From contig JAFYEQ010000059.1 of NCBI GenBank assembly GCA_017544185.1, positions 1 through 9,810 on the forward strand: a stretch of DNA of 9,810 bases, read 5' to 3'. Shown one piece after another: positions 1-6,561 of the stretch. A model generated the notes under the pieces. That model was not told where the DNA came from, ran no database searches, and saw only the letters and a program-made list of their open reading frames with translations. The translations under genes and the position numbers were made by a program. How positions within the stretch are numbered: position 1 is the stretch's first letter; every line of letters begins with the position of its first letter. Origin of the DNA: Oscillospiraceae bacterium. GTDB taxonomy: Bacteria; Bacillota; Clostridia; Oscillospirales; Ruminococcaceae.

Positions 1-216
1 CTTCTTTGCACGGCAGATAACAGGCTTCTGGCCTGTGATGAGAGCAAGATCGCCAACGATAGCGTCGATGACCTTGGAGTTCTCCTTAGCCTCGCCTGCG
101 CCTACGTTGATGACTACCTTGTCTATCTTGGGTATCTGCATCACGCTCTTGTATCCGAACTTCTTCATGAGAGAAGGAGCTACGGTGCTGACGTAAAGAT
201 CTTTAAGATTTGACAT
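1..216 (-). CDS. rplE: 50S ribosomal protein L5, N-terminal part
   Basis: The first 72 residues are present ([20 protein letters not shown] at the start) and the gene runs off the window edge, so about 60% of a normal L5 (near 180 aa) is missing. L5 binds 5S rRNA and helps form the central protuberance of the 50S subunit. The segment [16 protein letters not shown] (residues 33-48) and [12 protein letters not shown] (61-72) match the conserved N-terminal half of the family. I chose the ATG at 216 because the AAAGGAG element lies about 9 nt upstream; an in-frame ATG at 222 would add MK but sits only 3 nt from that element. It follows rplX by 18 nt, as in the spc operon of most bacteria. Family assignment is firm; only the start is slightly uncertain. 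Confidence 0.96.
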   Translation of the reverse strand, partial: MSNLKDLYVSTVAPSLMKKFGYKSVMQIPKIDKVVINVGAGEAKENSKVIDAIVGDLALITGQKPVICRAKK

Positions 217-234
217 CTTCATCTGCTCCTTTCA

Positions 235-567
235 TCAATAAGACTTTCTGCAATCCTTGTGGTTGCATACTCTGATCTTCTTGCCATTCGCGTCAAAGTC
301 ATGAGCAAGTCTGGTAGGCTTGCCGCAGTGAGGGCAAACAGCGAGCACCTTGCACGCATACATAGGTGCAGGCACCTTTACGATCTGACCGGACTGGCCC
401 ATCTGAGTAGGCTTTACATGCTTGGTGGCGATGTTGCAACCCTCAACGATGACCTTCTGCTCCTTGACGGAGACCTCGAGCACCTTGCCGGTCTTGCCCT
501 TGTCCTTGCCGGACAGGATAACGACGGTGTCGCCTGTTTTTACATGAAGCTTTCTGTTAGTAGCCAT
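235..567 (-). CDS. rplX: 50S ribosomal protein L24 with Cys-rich C-terminus
   Basis: This is a 110-residue L24, an assembly-initiator protein that binds the 5' domain of 23S rRNA. The KOW fold is visible at residues 8-40 (HVKTGDTVVILSGKDKGKTG). I start at ATG 567, 8 nt after GGAGG; an upstream GTG at 576 lies inside that Shine-Dalgarno sequence and is rejected. The C-terminal part carries two cysteine pairs, CPHC at 78-81 and CNHKDC at 101-106. This resembles the zinc-ribbon-like tail seen in many Firmicute L24 proteins, but the second pair has four residues between the cysteines rather than the usual two. The stop is TGA. It is separated from rplN by 15 nt and from rplE by 18 nt, so all three are probably one transcript. 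Zinc binding is inferred, not shown. Confidence 0.96.
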   Translation of the reverse strand: MATNRKLHVKTGDTVVILSGKDKGKTGKVLEVSVKEQKVIVEGCNIATKHVKPTQMGQSGQIVKVPAPMYACKVLAVCPHCGKPTRLAHDFDANGKKIRVCNHKDCRKSY

Positions 568-582
568 AGCGGACACCTCCGA

Positions 583-951
583 TCAAAGTACTTCCGGAGC
601 GAGGGAGAGGATCTTCATATAGTCCTTGTCTCTGAGCTCTCTTGCTACCGGCCCGAAGATACGAGTACCTCTGGGGTTCTTGTCTTCCTTGATGATGACA
701 GCGGCATTCTCGTCAAAGCGGATGTAGGTACCATCCTCACGGCGAAGGCCCTTTGCTGAACGCACGATAACTGCCTTGACAACGTCGCCCTTCTTAACAA
801 CGCCGCCTGGTGTTGCTTTTTTGACGGAAGCAACAACGACATCACCTATGTTGGCATATCTCTTGCGAGTACCGCCAAGTACTCTTATGCACATAAGCTC
901 CTTGGCACCTGTGTTGTCAGCGACCTTCAAATAAGTCTGCATCTGTATCAC
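583..951 (-). CDS. rplN: 50S ribosomal protein L14
   Basis: This is a complete 122-residue L14, the usual length, which binds 23S rRNA near the 30S interface and contacts L19. Conserved blocks are [20 protein letters not shown] (residues 8-27), the [19 protein letters not shown] segment and [20 protein letters not shown] near the end. The start is GTG at 951, because the family begins MIQ; AAAGGAG lies about 10 nt upstream. An out-of-frame ATG at 958, closer to the same element, would give only a 13-residue peptide, and an in-frame ATG at codon 4 (942) is a less likely alternative. The gene follows a 216-nt gap holding its own promoter and leader, so it probably heads a separately controlled unit with rplX and rplE. 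The stop is TGA. Confidence 0.97.
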   Translation of the reverse strand: MIQMQTYLKVADNTGAKELMCIRVLGGTRKRYANIGDVVVASVKKATPGGVVKKGDVVKAVIVRSAKGLRREDGTYIRFDENAAVIIKEDKNPRGTRIFGPVARELRDKDYMKILSLAPEVL

Positions 952-1077
952 AGCGCATTAACTCCTTTCCCAAAACAACAAATGTCGATATGACACACTT
1001 ATCCTGTCATATCGTATTTGCTTATATCATATGCAACGCCGCCGTGTGTATCGTGATACGGGACACACGACGGCAAC
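952..1077 (-). promoter_or_regulatory. structured leader of the rplN unit, two long perfect hairpins
   Basis: This is the untranslated stretch between the predicted transcription start (about 1077) and the GTG of rplN. Read on the minus strand, it opens with a hairpin at 1074-1038 whose two 12-nt arms (GCCGTCGTGTGT and ACACACGGCGGC, one G-U pair) enclose a 13-nt loop. A second hairpin at 1014-986 has perfect 10-bp arms (CGATATGACA and TGTCATATCG) around a 9-nt loop. It is followed by a T-rich stretch (ACATTTGTTGTTTTG), which is too interrupted to call a terminator with confidence. The AAAGGAG of rplN comes next. Such structure suggests post-transcriptional or attenuation control. The protein or ligand that might bind is unknown, and I recognise no described leader family here. 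Confidence 0.6.
1032..1052 (-). repeat. leader motif copy 2 (shared with the S10 leader)
   Basis: This 21-nt stretch is identical at 18 positions to 6486-6506 in the S10 leader, in the same orientation relative to the genes. On the plus strand the common core is TGCAACGYCGCCGTGYGTRT. The three differences are all transitions. Here the motif forms the 3' arm of the first rplN leader hairpin plus the GTTGCA just after it. That arm pairs with CGTGTGT upstream, and the S10 leader also has CGTGTGTC upstream of its copy. Confidence 0.55.
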
Positions 1078-1083
1078 ATATTC

Positions 1084-1112
1084 ATATTACCACATACGAT
1101 GCGGTATGTCAA
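1084..1112 (-). promoter_or_regulatory. internal promoter of the rplN (spc-type) unit
   Basis: On the minus strand there is a perfect -35 box TTGACA (1112-1107), a 17-nt spacer and a -10 box TAATAT (1089-1084; four of six consensus bases). The predicted start is near 1077. An imperfect dyad, TACCACAT-ACG-ATGCGGTA, lies across the spacer at 1088-1106 with a single mismatch. A second small inverted repeat, GTCAA-N7-TTGAC at 1108-1124, overlaps the -35 box. Both are operator-like, but no known regulator is recognised. The promoter sits about 55 nt after the rpsQ stop. I see no terminator between them, so read-through from the S10 operon probably also feeds rplN. Confidence 0.65.
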
Positions 1113-1167
1113 GTGTTTTTTGACCTGACCCCGCATTTTTAGCGGTATGCACATAACAAGGCGGTTA

Positions 1168-1425
1168 TTACTTAGCCTTTTCGATGATCTTTACAAGACG
1201 CCATCTCTTATCCTTGGAAAGAGGTCTGGTCTCCATGATCTCGACTCTGTCGCCGATACCGCACTCGTTCTTCTCGTCGTGAGCCTTGAGGCGGATGGTC
1301 CTCTTGATGATCTTCTTGTAGAGAGGATGCTTTACGTTATCCTGGATAGCTACAACGATCGTCTTGTCCATCTTATCGGAAACGACCATGCCGGTCCTTG
1401 TCTTTCTGAGATTTCTATCAGCCAT
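1168..1425 (-). CDS. rpsQ: 30S ribosomal protein S17
   Basis: A complete 85-residue S17, of normal length, which binds helices 7 and 11 of 16S rRNA and is a primary assembly protein. The OB-fold sequence is clear: [20 protein letters not shown] (residues 7-26), then [22 protein letters not shown] and [20 protein letters not shown]. The start ATG at 1425 has AGGAGG 7 nt upstream. The gene lies 17 nt after rpmC and is the last member of the S10 operon in the conventional sense. The stop is TAA, and a 216-nt gap with a promoter follows. Confidence 0.97.
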   Translation of the reverse strand: MADRNLRKTRTGMVVSDKMDKTIVVAIQDNVKHPLYKKIIKRTIRLKAHDEKNECGIGDRVEIMETRPLSKDKRWRLVKIIEKAK

Positions 1426-1442
1426 TTTTATCCTCCTCTGCC

Positions 1443-1634
1443 TTACGCATTGGTCTTTTCGGTGAGGATAGTGCGTACTCTCGCGATATCCTTCTTGACA
1501 GCCTTAAGACGAGCGGGATCATCCAGCTGATTGACTGTGTGCTGGAACCTCAGAGCGAAAAGCTCTTTCTTGAGGTCAACGAGCTTGTTCTCAAGCTCCT
1601 GTACCGTAAGATCTCTTACTTCTGAAGCCTTCAT
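1443..1634 (-). CDS. rpmC: 50S ribosomal protein L29
   Basis: A 63-residue L29, the usual size: a small two-helix protein at the nascent-chain exit tunnel, next to L23. The sequence [20 protein letters not shown] followed by [20 protein letters not shown] is diagnostic. The start ATG at 1634 shares its A with the rplP stop (TGATG), so translation is probably coupled to L16. A longer reading frame back to 1670 would run through the rplP coding end and is rejected. The stop is TAA. The Shine-Dalgarno sequence (AGGAGGCGAGCG) lies inside the last codons of rplP. Confidence 0.96.
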   Translation of the reverse strand: MKASEVRDLTVQELENKLVDLKKELFALRFQHTVNQLDDPARLKAVKKDIARVRTILTEKTNA

Positions 1635-2053
1635 CAGTCGCTCGCCTCCTCTTTCTTGACGAATTTGCACTTGATGGGGAGCTTGTGCATAGCCAGACGC
1701 ATAGCCTCTCTTGCGGTCTCCTCAGGGACACCGTTGATCTCGAAGAGGACTCTGCCGGGCTTTACTACAGCTACCCAGTACTCTACAGCACCCTTACCGG
1801 AACCCATGCGGACTTCAGCGGGCTTCTTAGATACGGGCTTGTCAGGGAAGATCTTGATCCATACCTGACCGCCACGCTTGATGTAACGCGTCATAGCGAT
1901 ACGGGCAGCCTCGATCTGATTGGAGGTTATCCATGCGGGCTCGAGCGCCTGTATACCGAAGTCACCGTAAGCCACCTTGTTGCCTCTGAGGGCCTTACCG
2001 GTCATGCGGCCACGCTGTACCTTCCTGTATTTTGTTCTCTTGGGAAGAAGCAT
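1634..2053 (-). CDS. rplP: 50S ribosomal protein L16
   Basis: A complete 139-residue L16, the normal length, which organises the A-site region of 23S rRNA and contacts aminoacyl-tRNA. Family blocks are [17 protein letters not shown] at the N-terminus, [20 protein letters not shown] (residues 31-50), then [18 protein letters not shown] and [18 protein letters not shown]. The start ATG at 2053 shares its A with the TAA of the full-length rpsC frame (TAATG), and GGAGG lies 9 nt upstream inside rpsC. Efficient L16 translation may therefore depend on ribosomes finishing rpsC, which matters because rpsC here carries an internal amber codon. The stop is TGA and overlaps the rpmC start. Confidence 0.97.
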   Translation of the reverse strand: MLLPKRTKYRKVQRGRMTGKALRGNKVAYGDFGIQALEPAWITSNQIEAARIAMTRYIKRGGQVWIKIFPDKPVSKKPAEVRMGSGKGAVEYWVAVVKPGRVLFEINGVPEETAREAMRLAMHKLPIKCKFVKKEEASD

Positions 2054-2814
2054 TATGCGTTACCTCCTTCCGGTCTGTTCTGACGGGGACGACGGTTGCC
2101 GTTGTCACGTCTTCTGCCGTCGTTGTTCCTGCGCTTTCTCTCGGGCTTGTCGGTAGCGCGGTTGATCCTTGCTGCAGAAGCCTCGCCCTTGAGGATCTCG
2201 CCCTTGTAGATCCATACCTTTATGCCAAGACGGCCGTAGGTGGTATGAGCCTCAGCGAAACCCTAGTCGATATCAGCACGGAGAGTCTGAAGGGGGATAG
2301 TACCCTCATGATAGCTCTCGCTTCTTGTGATCTCGGCACCGGCAAGTCTGCCGCCTGCCTTTACCTTGATGCCCTTAGCGCCGAGCTTCATAGCTCTGCC
2401 GATAGCCTGCTTGAGAGCACGACGGTAGCTTACGCGGTTCTCGAGCTGCTGTGCGATGTTCTCAGCAACGAGCTGAGCATCCATATCGGGAGACTTTACC
2501 TCAACAATGTTGATGTATACGGTCTTGCCGATCAGCTTCTCTACTTCCTTGCGTACCTTCTCGATGTTCTCGCCGCCCTTGCCGATAACGATACCGGGCT
2601 TAGCGCAGTGAACGTTTATCCTTACCTTGTCATTGAATCTTTCGATCTCGATCTTGGGCACACCTGCAGCCTTGAGCGACTTCTTGATGAACTCTCTTAC
2701 CTTGTAGTCCTCAACGAGAGTGTCGCCGTAGGAAGCCTTAGGTGCGAACCAGCGGGAATCCCAGTCCTTGATGATCCCGACACGCATTCCATGGGGGTTT
2801 ACTTTCTGTCCCAT
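2053..2814 (-). CDS. rpsC: 30S ribosomal protein S3, interrupted by an in-frame TAG at codon 184
   Basis: S3 lies at the mRNA entrance of the 30S subunit and forms part of its mRNA-unwinding site. The N-terminus [20 protein letters not shown], the KH motif GKGG at 78-81 and the helicase-site residues R131, R132 and K135 are all present. Codon 184, which follows TLRADID, is TAG (2265-2263). The family has tyrosine there (RADIDYGFAEA). Past the TAG the frame stays open for 69 codons and is clearly S3: [20 protein letters not shown], then a basic Arg/Asn/Lys tail ending in TAA at 2055-2053 that overlaps the rplP start. Without the TAG the protein would be 253 aa. A strict gene call would end at 2263 with 183 aa. 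A single base change (TAC or TAT to TAG) explains it. Whether this is a sequence error, a real mutation or a suppressed codon cannot be told here. The start at 2814 has AGGAGG 5 nt upstream. Confidence 0.93.
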
Positions 2815-2832
2815 ATTGACCTCCTTCTAAAC

Positions 2833-3168
2833 TCAGGCATTGTCCGATACAACAATGACAACATTGGATGTTCTCTTGTTGATGCGGAACGCTCTGCCCT
2901 GTGCTCTCGGCATGATCCTCTTGAGAATAGGTCCGGGGCTAACATAGCACTCGGAGATCACGAGGGACTCCTTGTCAAGGCCCAGATTGTTCTCTGCATT
3001 GGCAACTGCCGATGCAAGGAGCTTTTCGAGATATTCACACGCAGCCTTGGGCGTGTACTTGAGTATTGCCATAGCGGTCGTTACATCCTTGCCTCTGATA
3101 AGGTCGAGGACGATCTGTACCTTCCTGGGTGCAATACGAGCGTTTTTAAGTGATGCTCTTGCTTCCAT
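2833..3168 (-). CDS. rplV: 50S ribosomal protein L22
   Basis: A complete 111-residue L22, the usual size, which binds several domains of 23S rRNA and lines the exit tunnel with its beta-hairpin. Conserved parts are [20 protein letters not shown] (residues 10-29), [10 protein letters not shown] in the middle, and the hairpin region [20 protein letters not shown]. The hairpin tip is the site where macrolide-resistance changes occur in other bacteria. I see no insertion or deletion there, but did not align it. The start ATG at 3168 has AGGAG 8 nt upstream. It lies 17 nt after rpsS and 18 nt before rpsC. The stop is TGA. Confidence 0.97.
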   Translation of the reverse strand: MEARASLKNARIAPRKVQIVLDLIRGKDVTTAMAILKYTPKAACEYLEKLLASAVANAENNLGLDKESLVISECYVSPGPILKRIMPRAQGRAFRINKRTSNVVIVVSDNA

Positions 3169-3185
3169 TAGATGAACTCCTCTCC

Positions 3186-3467
3186 TTATTTGCCGTTGTT
3201 GGATGTCTTAGAGCCGGCATGACCCTTATAAGTCCTGGTAGGTGCGAACTCACCGAGCTTGTGGCCTACCATATCCTCTGTTACATATACGGGAACGTGC
3301 TTTCTGCCGTCATGCACTGCGAATGTATGACCTACGAAATCAGGGAAGATAGTGGAGGATCTGCTCCAGGTCTTGAGGACCTTCTTCTCGCCTGCCTCGT
3401 TCATGGCAACTACTCTCTTATAGAGAGCTTCCTGCACGTAAGGACCCTTTTTTATACTTCTGCTCAT
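3186..3467 (-). CDS. rpsS: 30S ribosomal protein S19
   Basis: A complete 93-residue S19, which sits in the head of the 30S subunit with S13 and contacts the A-site tRNA region. The sequence begins [20 protein letters not shown] and continues with [38 protein letters not shown]. The start ATG at 3467 has AAGGAG 7 nt upstream. A longer open frame to 3518 would add 17 residues unlike the family, so it is rejected; that extra stretch is the downstream part of the structured gap after rplB. The stop is TAA. Confidence 0.97.
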   Translation of the reverse strand: MSRSIKKGPYVQEALYKRVVAMNEAGEKKVLKTWSRSSTIFPDFVGHTFAVHDGRKHVPVYVTEDMVGHKLGEFAPTRTYKGHAGSKTSNNGK

Positions 3468-3486
3468 CGGTCTACTCCTTTTATAT

Positions 3487-3530
3487 GATACACAGCGGAT
3501 GTGCGGCCGGGCCGACACCGCCTGTGCATC
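3487..3530 (-). other. long imperfect hairpin in the rplB-rpsS gap
   Basis: On the minus strand, outer arms GATGCACAG-g-CGG and CCGCTGTGTATC pair over 12 bp with one bulged G and one G-U. The enclosed 18 nt can pair again (TGT-CGGC with GCCG-c-ACA). The hairpin fills the middle of the 108-nt gap and ends about 20 nt before the rpsS start. No T-tract follows, so it is not a terminator. It could be a processing, stability or protein-binding site. Confidence 0.5.
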
Positions 3531-3575
3531 TTATGGCTGTACAGCAACATGGCCGTACGCTTTAATTCCTATGAG

Positions 3576-4409
3576 TTATTTGCCGTTGCGGCGCCTTACG
3601 ATAAACTTATCCGAACGGTTGTGGTTCTTTCTGGTCTTGTAGCCAAGTGCGGGCTTGCCCCAAGGGGTAACAGGTCCGGGACGGCCGACAGGGGACTTAC
3701 CTTCACCACCGCCGTGAGGATGGTCGTTGGGGTTCATGACAGAACCTCTTACGGTAGGACGGATGCCCTTATGACGCTTACGTCCTGCCTTACCGAGATT
3801 TACGTTCTCATGGTCGATGTTACCGACCTGACCGATGGTAGCCATGCAGTCGAGAGCGATGTTCCTCATCTCGCCGGAGGGGAGCCTTACGAGAGCGTAG
3901 CCGTTCTCCTTGCCCATGAGCTGAGCCATGTTGCCGGCTGCACGAACGAGCTGTGCGCCCTTGCCCTTGTAGAGCTCTATGTTGTGTATGAAGGTACCTA
4001 CAGGGATATCCTTGAGAGCCAGAGCGTTGCCGGGCTTGATGTCGGCATCTGCGCCTGCTCTTACGGTATCGCCTACCTTGAGGCCGTAGGGAGCGATGAT
4101 GTATCTCTTCTCGCCGTCCTCATACTCAACGAGTGCGATGAACGCGCTTCTGTTGGGATCGTACTCAAGAGTCTTGACAACAGCGTTCACGCCCTGCTTG
4201 TCTCTCTTGAAATCTATGATCCTGTACTTTCTTCTGTTTCCGCCGCCTCTGTGACGAACAGTGATGCGACCGTAGGAGTTCCTGCCGGAAGTCTTGGAGA
4301 GGGGAGCCAGAAGGCTCTTCTCGGGAGCTACCTTGGAAAGCTCGCTGTAATCGGTGACAGTCATCTGACGTCTCGACGGAGATGTAGGCTTATATGATCT
4401 TATAGCCAT
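3576..4409 (-). CDS. rplB: 50S ribosomal protein L2
   Basis: A complete 277-residue L2, the standard length. L2 binds near the peptidyl transferase centre and is needed for subunit association. The N-terminus [20 protein letters not shown] is typical, and the highly conserved C-terminal block [20 protein letters not shown], with its key histidine, is present, followed by [13 protein letters not shown]. The start is ATG at 4409, about 9 nt after AAGGAG. An in-frame TTG at 4418 lies directly against that element and is rejected. The gene follows rplW after an 84-nt gap with two hairpins and precedes rpsS by 108 nt. The stop is TAA. Confidence 0.97.
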   Translation of the reverse strand: MAIRSYKPTSPSRRQMTVTDYSELSKVAPEKSLLAPLSKTSGRNSYGRITVRHRGGGNRRKYRIIDFKRDKQGVNAVVKTLEYDPNRSAFIALVEYEDGEKRYIIAPYGLKVGDTVRAGADADIKPGNALALKDIPVGTFIHNIELYKGKGAQLVRAAGNMAQLMGKENGYALVRLPSGEMRNIALDCMATIGQVGNIDHENVNLGKAGRKRHKGIRPTVRGSVMNPNDHPHGGGEGKSPVGRPGPVTPWGKPALGYKTRKNHNRSDKFIVRRRNGK

Positions 4410-4432
4410 TTTGATCAACTCCTTATTTTGCA

Positions 4433-4485
4433 GAGATCAACGGGGATGTCCCCGCATCTCTATACCTGAGCGTCCCGCGGGACGC
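4433..4485 (-). other. tandem hairpins in the rplW-rplB gap
   Basis: Two structures lie side by side. At 4485-4470 a perfect 16-nt palindrome, GCGTCCCGCGGGACGC, can fold as a 6-bp stem with a CGCG loop. At 4460-4433 on the minus strand, GAGAT and ATCTC form an outer 5-bp stem, and CGGGG-ACAT-CCCCG forms an inner 5-bp stem with a 4-nt loop. No T-run follows either one. The Shine-Dalgarno sequence of rplB comes about 13 nt later. The role is unknown. Confidence 0.55.
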
Positions 4486-4493
4486 GACCCTCA

Positions 4494-4784
4494 TCAGATG
4501 AGGCCGTCAAAGAACTCGATGGTCTTTGAGCCTTCCTTGAGGGTAACGATAGCCTTCTTCCAGGAGGCAGTCTTGCCGACGGACATGCCGACTCTCTTCT
4601 GTCTGCCTCTTACGTGCATGGTGTTGACGCTCTTGACGTCTACGCCGAACAGCTCTTCAACAGCCTTAGCTATCTGGATCTTGTTAGCATCTTTAGCTAC
4701 CTTGAAGGTGTACTTGTTCTGCTGGAGAGCATCCATGCTCTTCTCGGTGATGATAGGCTTTATAATGATGTCCTGAGCGATCAT
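4494..4784 (-). CDS. rplW: 50S ribosomal protein L23
   Basis: A complete 96-residue L23, of usual size, located at the tunnel exit where it docks trigger factor and the signal recognition particle. Typical features are [20 protein letters not shown] near the N-terminus, the [20 protein letters not shown] segment and the RNA-binding stretch [20 protein letters not shown]. The start ATG at 4784 shares its A with the rplD stop (TAATG), so the two are probably translationally coupled. The stop is TGA. Confidence 0.97.
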   Translation of the reverse strand: MIAQDIIIKPIITEKSMDALQQNKYTFKVAKDANKIQIAKAVEELFGVDVKSVNTMHVRGRQKRVGMSVGKTASWKKAIVTLKEGSKTIEFFDGLI

Positions 4785-5407
4785 TATGCGTACACCTCCT
4801 CGATCTTAGCGACTGCATCCTTGGATATGACGAGCTTGTCATAGCAGAGCAGGTCGTATACGTTGATGGTGTTGACCAGAGCGGTCTTCACGCCGGGGAT
4901 ATTAGCAGCAGACTTGATGACCTTGTCGTTCTTCTCGCTGCATACGATGAGAGCCTTGCCGTCAGCACCGACTGCGGAGAGCATAGCTACCATCTCTTTG
5001 GTCTTGTAGTCTTCCATGGTGATATTGTCGATAACGATCAGCTCGCTGTCGAGCACCTTGGAGGAGAGAGCAGACTTGAGAGCAAGTCTTCTGAGCTTCT
5101 TATTGACAGTGAAGCGATAGCTCCTGGGCTTGGGGCCGAGAGCGATACCGCCGTGTGTCCACTGGGGAGCACGGATGGAACCCTGTCTTGCGTGGCCTGT
5201 GCCCTTCTGTCTCCAGGGCTTTCTGCCGCCGCCTCTTACCTCGGTACGGGTAAGAGTGGACTGTGTGCCCTGTCTCTGATTAGCAAGGTAGTTCACTACC
5301 ATAGTATGCATAGCTGCCTTGTTGGGCTCGATGCCCCATACAGCATCAGAAAGCTCGATAGAGGAGACCTCACTGCCTGCCATGTTGAGTACCTTAACTG
5401 TTGGCAT
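4784..5407 (-). CDS. rplD: 50S ribosomal protein L4
   Basis: A complete 207-residue L4, which lines the exit tunnel with its extended loop. The loop is recognisable as [19 protein letters not shown] followed by [20 protein letters not shown] (residues near 60-97). In gamma-proteobacteria L4 represses its own S10 operon through the leader RNA; whether it does so here is unknown, but the rpsJ leader is long and structured. The start ATG at 5407 follows GGAGG by about 9 nt, and the gene lies 17 nt after rplC. The TAA stop overlaps the rplW start. Confidence 0.97.
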   Translation of the reverse strand: MPTVKVLNMAGSEVSSIELSDAVWGIEPNKAAMHTMVVNYLANQRQGTQSTLTRTEVRGGGRKPWRQKGTGHARQGSIRAPQWTHGGIALGPKPRSYRFTVNKKLRRLALKSALSSKVLDSELIVIDNITMEDYKTKEMVAMLSAVGADGKALIVCSEKNDKVIKSAANIPGVKTALVNTINVYDLLCYDKLVISKDAVAKIEEVYA

Positions 5408-5424
5408 TATCGTTTCCTCCTTCG

Positions 5425-6060
5425 TTAAGCCTTCTTAACGCAGTCAACGATGGTGACGATGCCGTTCTTGGGACCGGGGACCGCACCCTTTACTGCGATA
5501 AGATGATTTTCAGCGTCTACCTTCACGATCTCGAGGTTCTGGATGGTCACCCTCTCAGCACCCATATGACCGGGGAGAGCCTTGCCCTTGAATATTCTCG
5601 AAGGGGAAGAGCATGCGCCCATGGAACCTGCCTGTCTTACAACAGGACCCGAACCGTGGGTCTCCTTGAGCCTGTGGTTGTTGTTCCTCTTGATCGTACC
5701 CTGATAGCCCTTACCCTTGGATGTACCGCATACATCTACGATGTCGCCGGGGGCAAAAGTATCAGCATTGATCACGTCGCCTACGCTGTAGTTCTCAGCA
5801 TCATCGAGCCTGAACTCTCTGAGATATCTCTTCAGAGCTGTGTCAGCCTTAGCGAAGTGGCCCTTCATGGGCTTGTTGACAAGCTTCTCCCTGATGTCAC
5901 CGAAGCCGCACTGTACTGCGCTGTAGCCGTCGTTCTCAACAGTCTTCTTCTGAACGACTACGCAGGGGCCTGCCTCTATGACAGTCACCGGGATCACCTT
6001 GCCGGACTCATCGAAGATCTGTGTCATACCGATCTTACGTCCGATGATCGCTTTTGTCAT
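5425..6060 (-). CDS. rplC: 50S ribosomal protein L3
   Basis: A complete 211-residue L3, an early assembly protein of the 50S subunit whose long loop reaches towards the peptidyl transferase centre. The N-terminus [20 protein letters not shown] and the loop region [20 protein letters not shown] followed by HMGAERVT are diagnostic. The start ATG at 6060 has GGGAGG about 8 nt upstream. It follows rpsJ after 74 nt containing a small hairpin and precedes rplD by 17 nt. The stop is TAA. Confidence 0.97.
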   Translation of the reverse strand: MTKAIIGRKIGMTQIFDESGKVIPVTVIEAGPCVVVQKKTVENDGYSAVQCGFGDIREKLVNKPMKGHFAKADTALKRYLREFRLDDAENYSVGDVINADTFAPGDIVDVCGTSKGKGYQGTIKRNNNHRLKETHGSGPVVRQAGSMGACSSPSRIFKGKALPGHMGAERVTIQNLEIVKVDAENHLIAVKGAVPGPKNGIVTIVDCVKKA

Positions 6061-6084
6061 TGATATTCCTCCCTATGGTTATTG

Positions 6085-6100
6085 GTCGACTCTCGTCGAC
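6085..6100 (-). other. hairpin with GNRA-type loop in the rpsJ-rplC gap
   Basis: On the minus strand, GTCGAC-GAGA-GTCGAC forms a perfect 6-bp stem closed by a C-G pair on a GAGA tetraloop, a known stable RNA loop class. It lies in the 74-nt gap, about 24 nt before the rplC start, with no T-run after it. It may stabilise or mark the message between the two genes. Confidence 0.5.
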
Positions 6101-6134
6101 ATTGACCCACAGTAGTACATCTTTTGGAAGTAGC

Positions 6135-6449
6135 TTACTTTACTTCCATCACGATGTCCACGCCTGCGGGAAGCTCAAGGCCGTGAAGGGCCTCGGTCGT
6201 CTTGGCTGTGGGACGGAGCACATCGATCAGTCTCTTGTGAGTTCTCAGCTCGAACTGCTCGCGGCTGTCCTTGTACTTGTGTACCGCACGAAGGATGGTG
6301 ATGATCTCCTTGTCGGTAGGAAGAGGGATGGGGCCGGATACCTTAGCGCCGCTCCTCTTGGCAGCATCGACTATCTTTGCTGCAGCAGCGTCTACGACTG
6401 CATGATCGTAGCCCTTGATCCTGATCCTGATCTTGCCTGTTTCTGCCAT
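6135..6449 (-). CDS. rpsJ: 30S ribosomal protein S10
   Basis: A complete 104-residue S10, of normal length, found in the 30S head and, in other bacteria, also part of the NusB-S10 antitermination complex. Diagnostic sequence includes [40 protein letters not shown], then [20 protein letters not shown] and [12 protein letters not shown] at the end. The start ATG at 6449 has AGGAGG about 7 nt upstream. It is the first gene of the S10 operon and is preceded by a long leader with its own promoter. The stop is TAA. Confidence 0.97.
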   Translation of the reverse strand: MAETGKIRIRIKGYDHAVVDAAAAKIVDAAKRSGAKVSGPIPLPTDKEIITILRAVHKYKDSREQFELRTHKRLIDVLRPTAKTTEALHGLELPAGVDIVMEVK

Positions 6450-6485
6450 TGCTATTCCTCCTGTTAAGGGGGGCGATACCTTCCT

Positions 6486-6506
6486 TGCAACGTCGCCGTG
6501 CGTGTC
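6486..6506 (-). repeat. leader motif copy 1 (shared with the rplN leader)
   Basis: This stretch matches 1032-1052 at 18 of 21 positions, in the same orientation. It lies between the S10 leader terminator and the rpsJ start, overlapping the small hairpin CCGTG-ACACG-CACGG. Read on the minus strand both copies contain CACGGCGRCGTTGCA. A possible 5' partner, CGTGTGTC, lies about 70 nt upstream. Confidence 0.55.
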
Positions 6507-6520
6507 ACGGTCTACAGATC

Positions 6521-6561
6521 AAAAACACCTTAAGACCCACGGTTTACCACGGCTCTCAAGG
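6521..6561 (-). terminator. intrinsic terminator / attenuator in the S10 leader
   Basis: On the minus strand, arms CCTTGAGAGCCGTGG and CCGTGGGTCTTAAGG enclose a TAAA loop. They form 14 pairs (including three G-U) with one symmetric G-G mismatch. The run TGTTTTT (6527-6521) follows at once, with no spacer. This is the form of a Rho-independent terminator. It lies about 165 nt after the predicted start and 72 nt before rpsJ, so some transcripts should end before the operon unless an alternative fold or a bound factor prevents it. Confidence 0.75.

Noticed and set aside
1108..1165. A terminator after rpsQ
   Set aside because: The only stem here (CCGC-TAAAAAT-GCGG) is short and is followed by a purine-rich stretch rather than T, so the S10 transcript probably reads through.
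2263..2265. Reassignment of UAG to an amino acid across the genome
   Set aside because: The HAD phosphatase at 8753 ends with TAG at the expected protein length, and no other gene here contains an internal TAG. The rpsC case is better explained as a local change.
2032..3153. A 373-codon open frame on the plus strand opposite rpsC and rplV
   Set aside because: It is antisense to two firmly identified ribosomal protein genes, and its protein is repetitive in Leu/Ser/Val. Such frames follow from codon bias on the other strand. The same holds for the long plus-strand frames at 3501-4397, 5401-6063 and 7459-8658.
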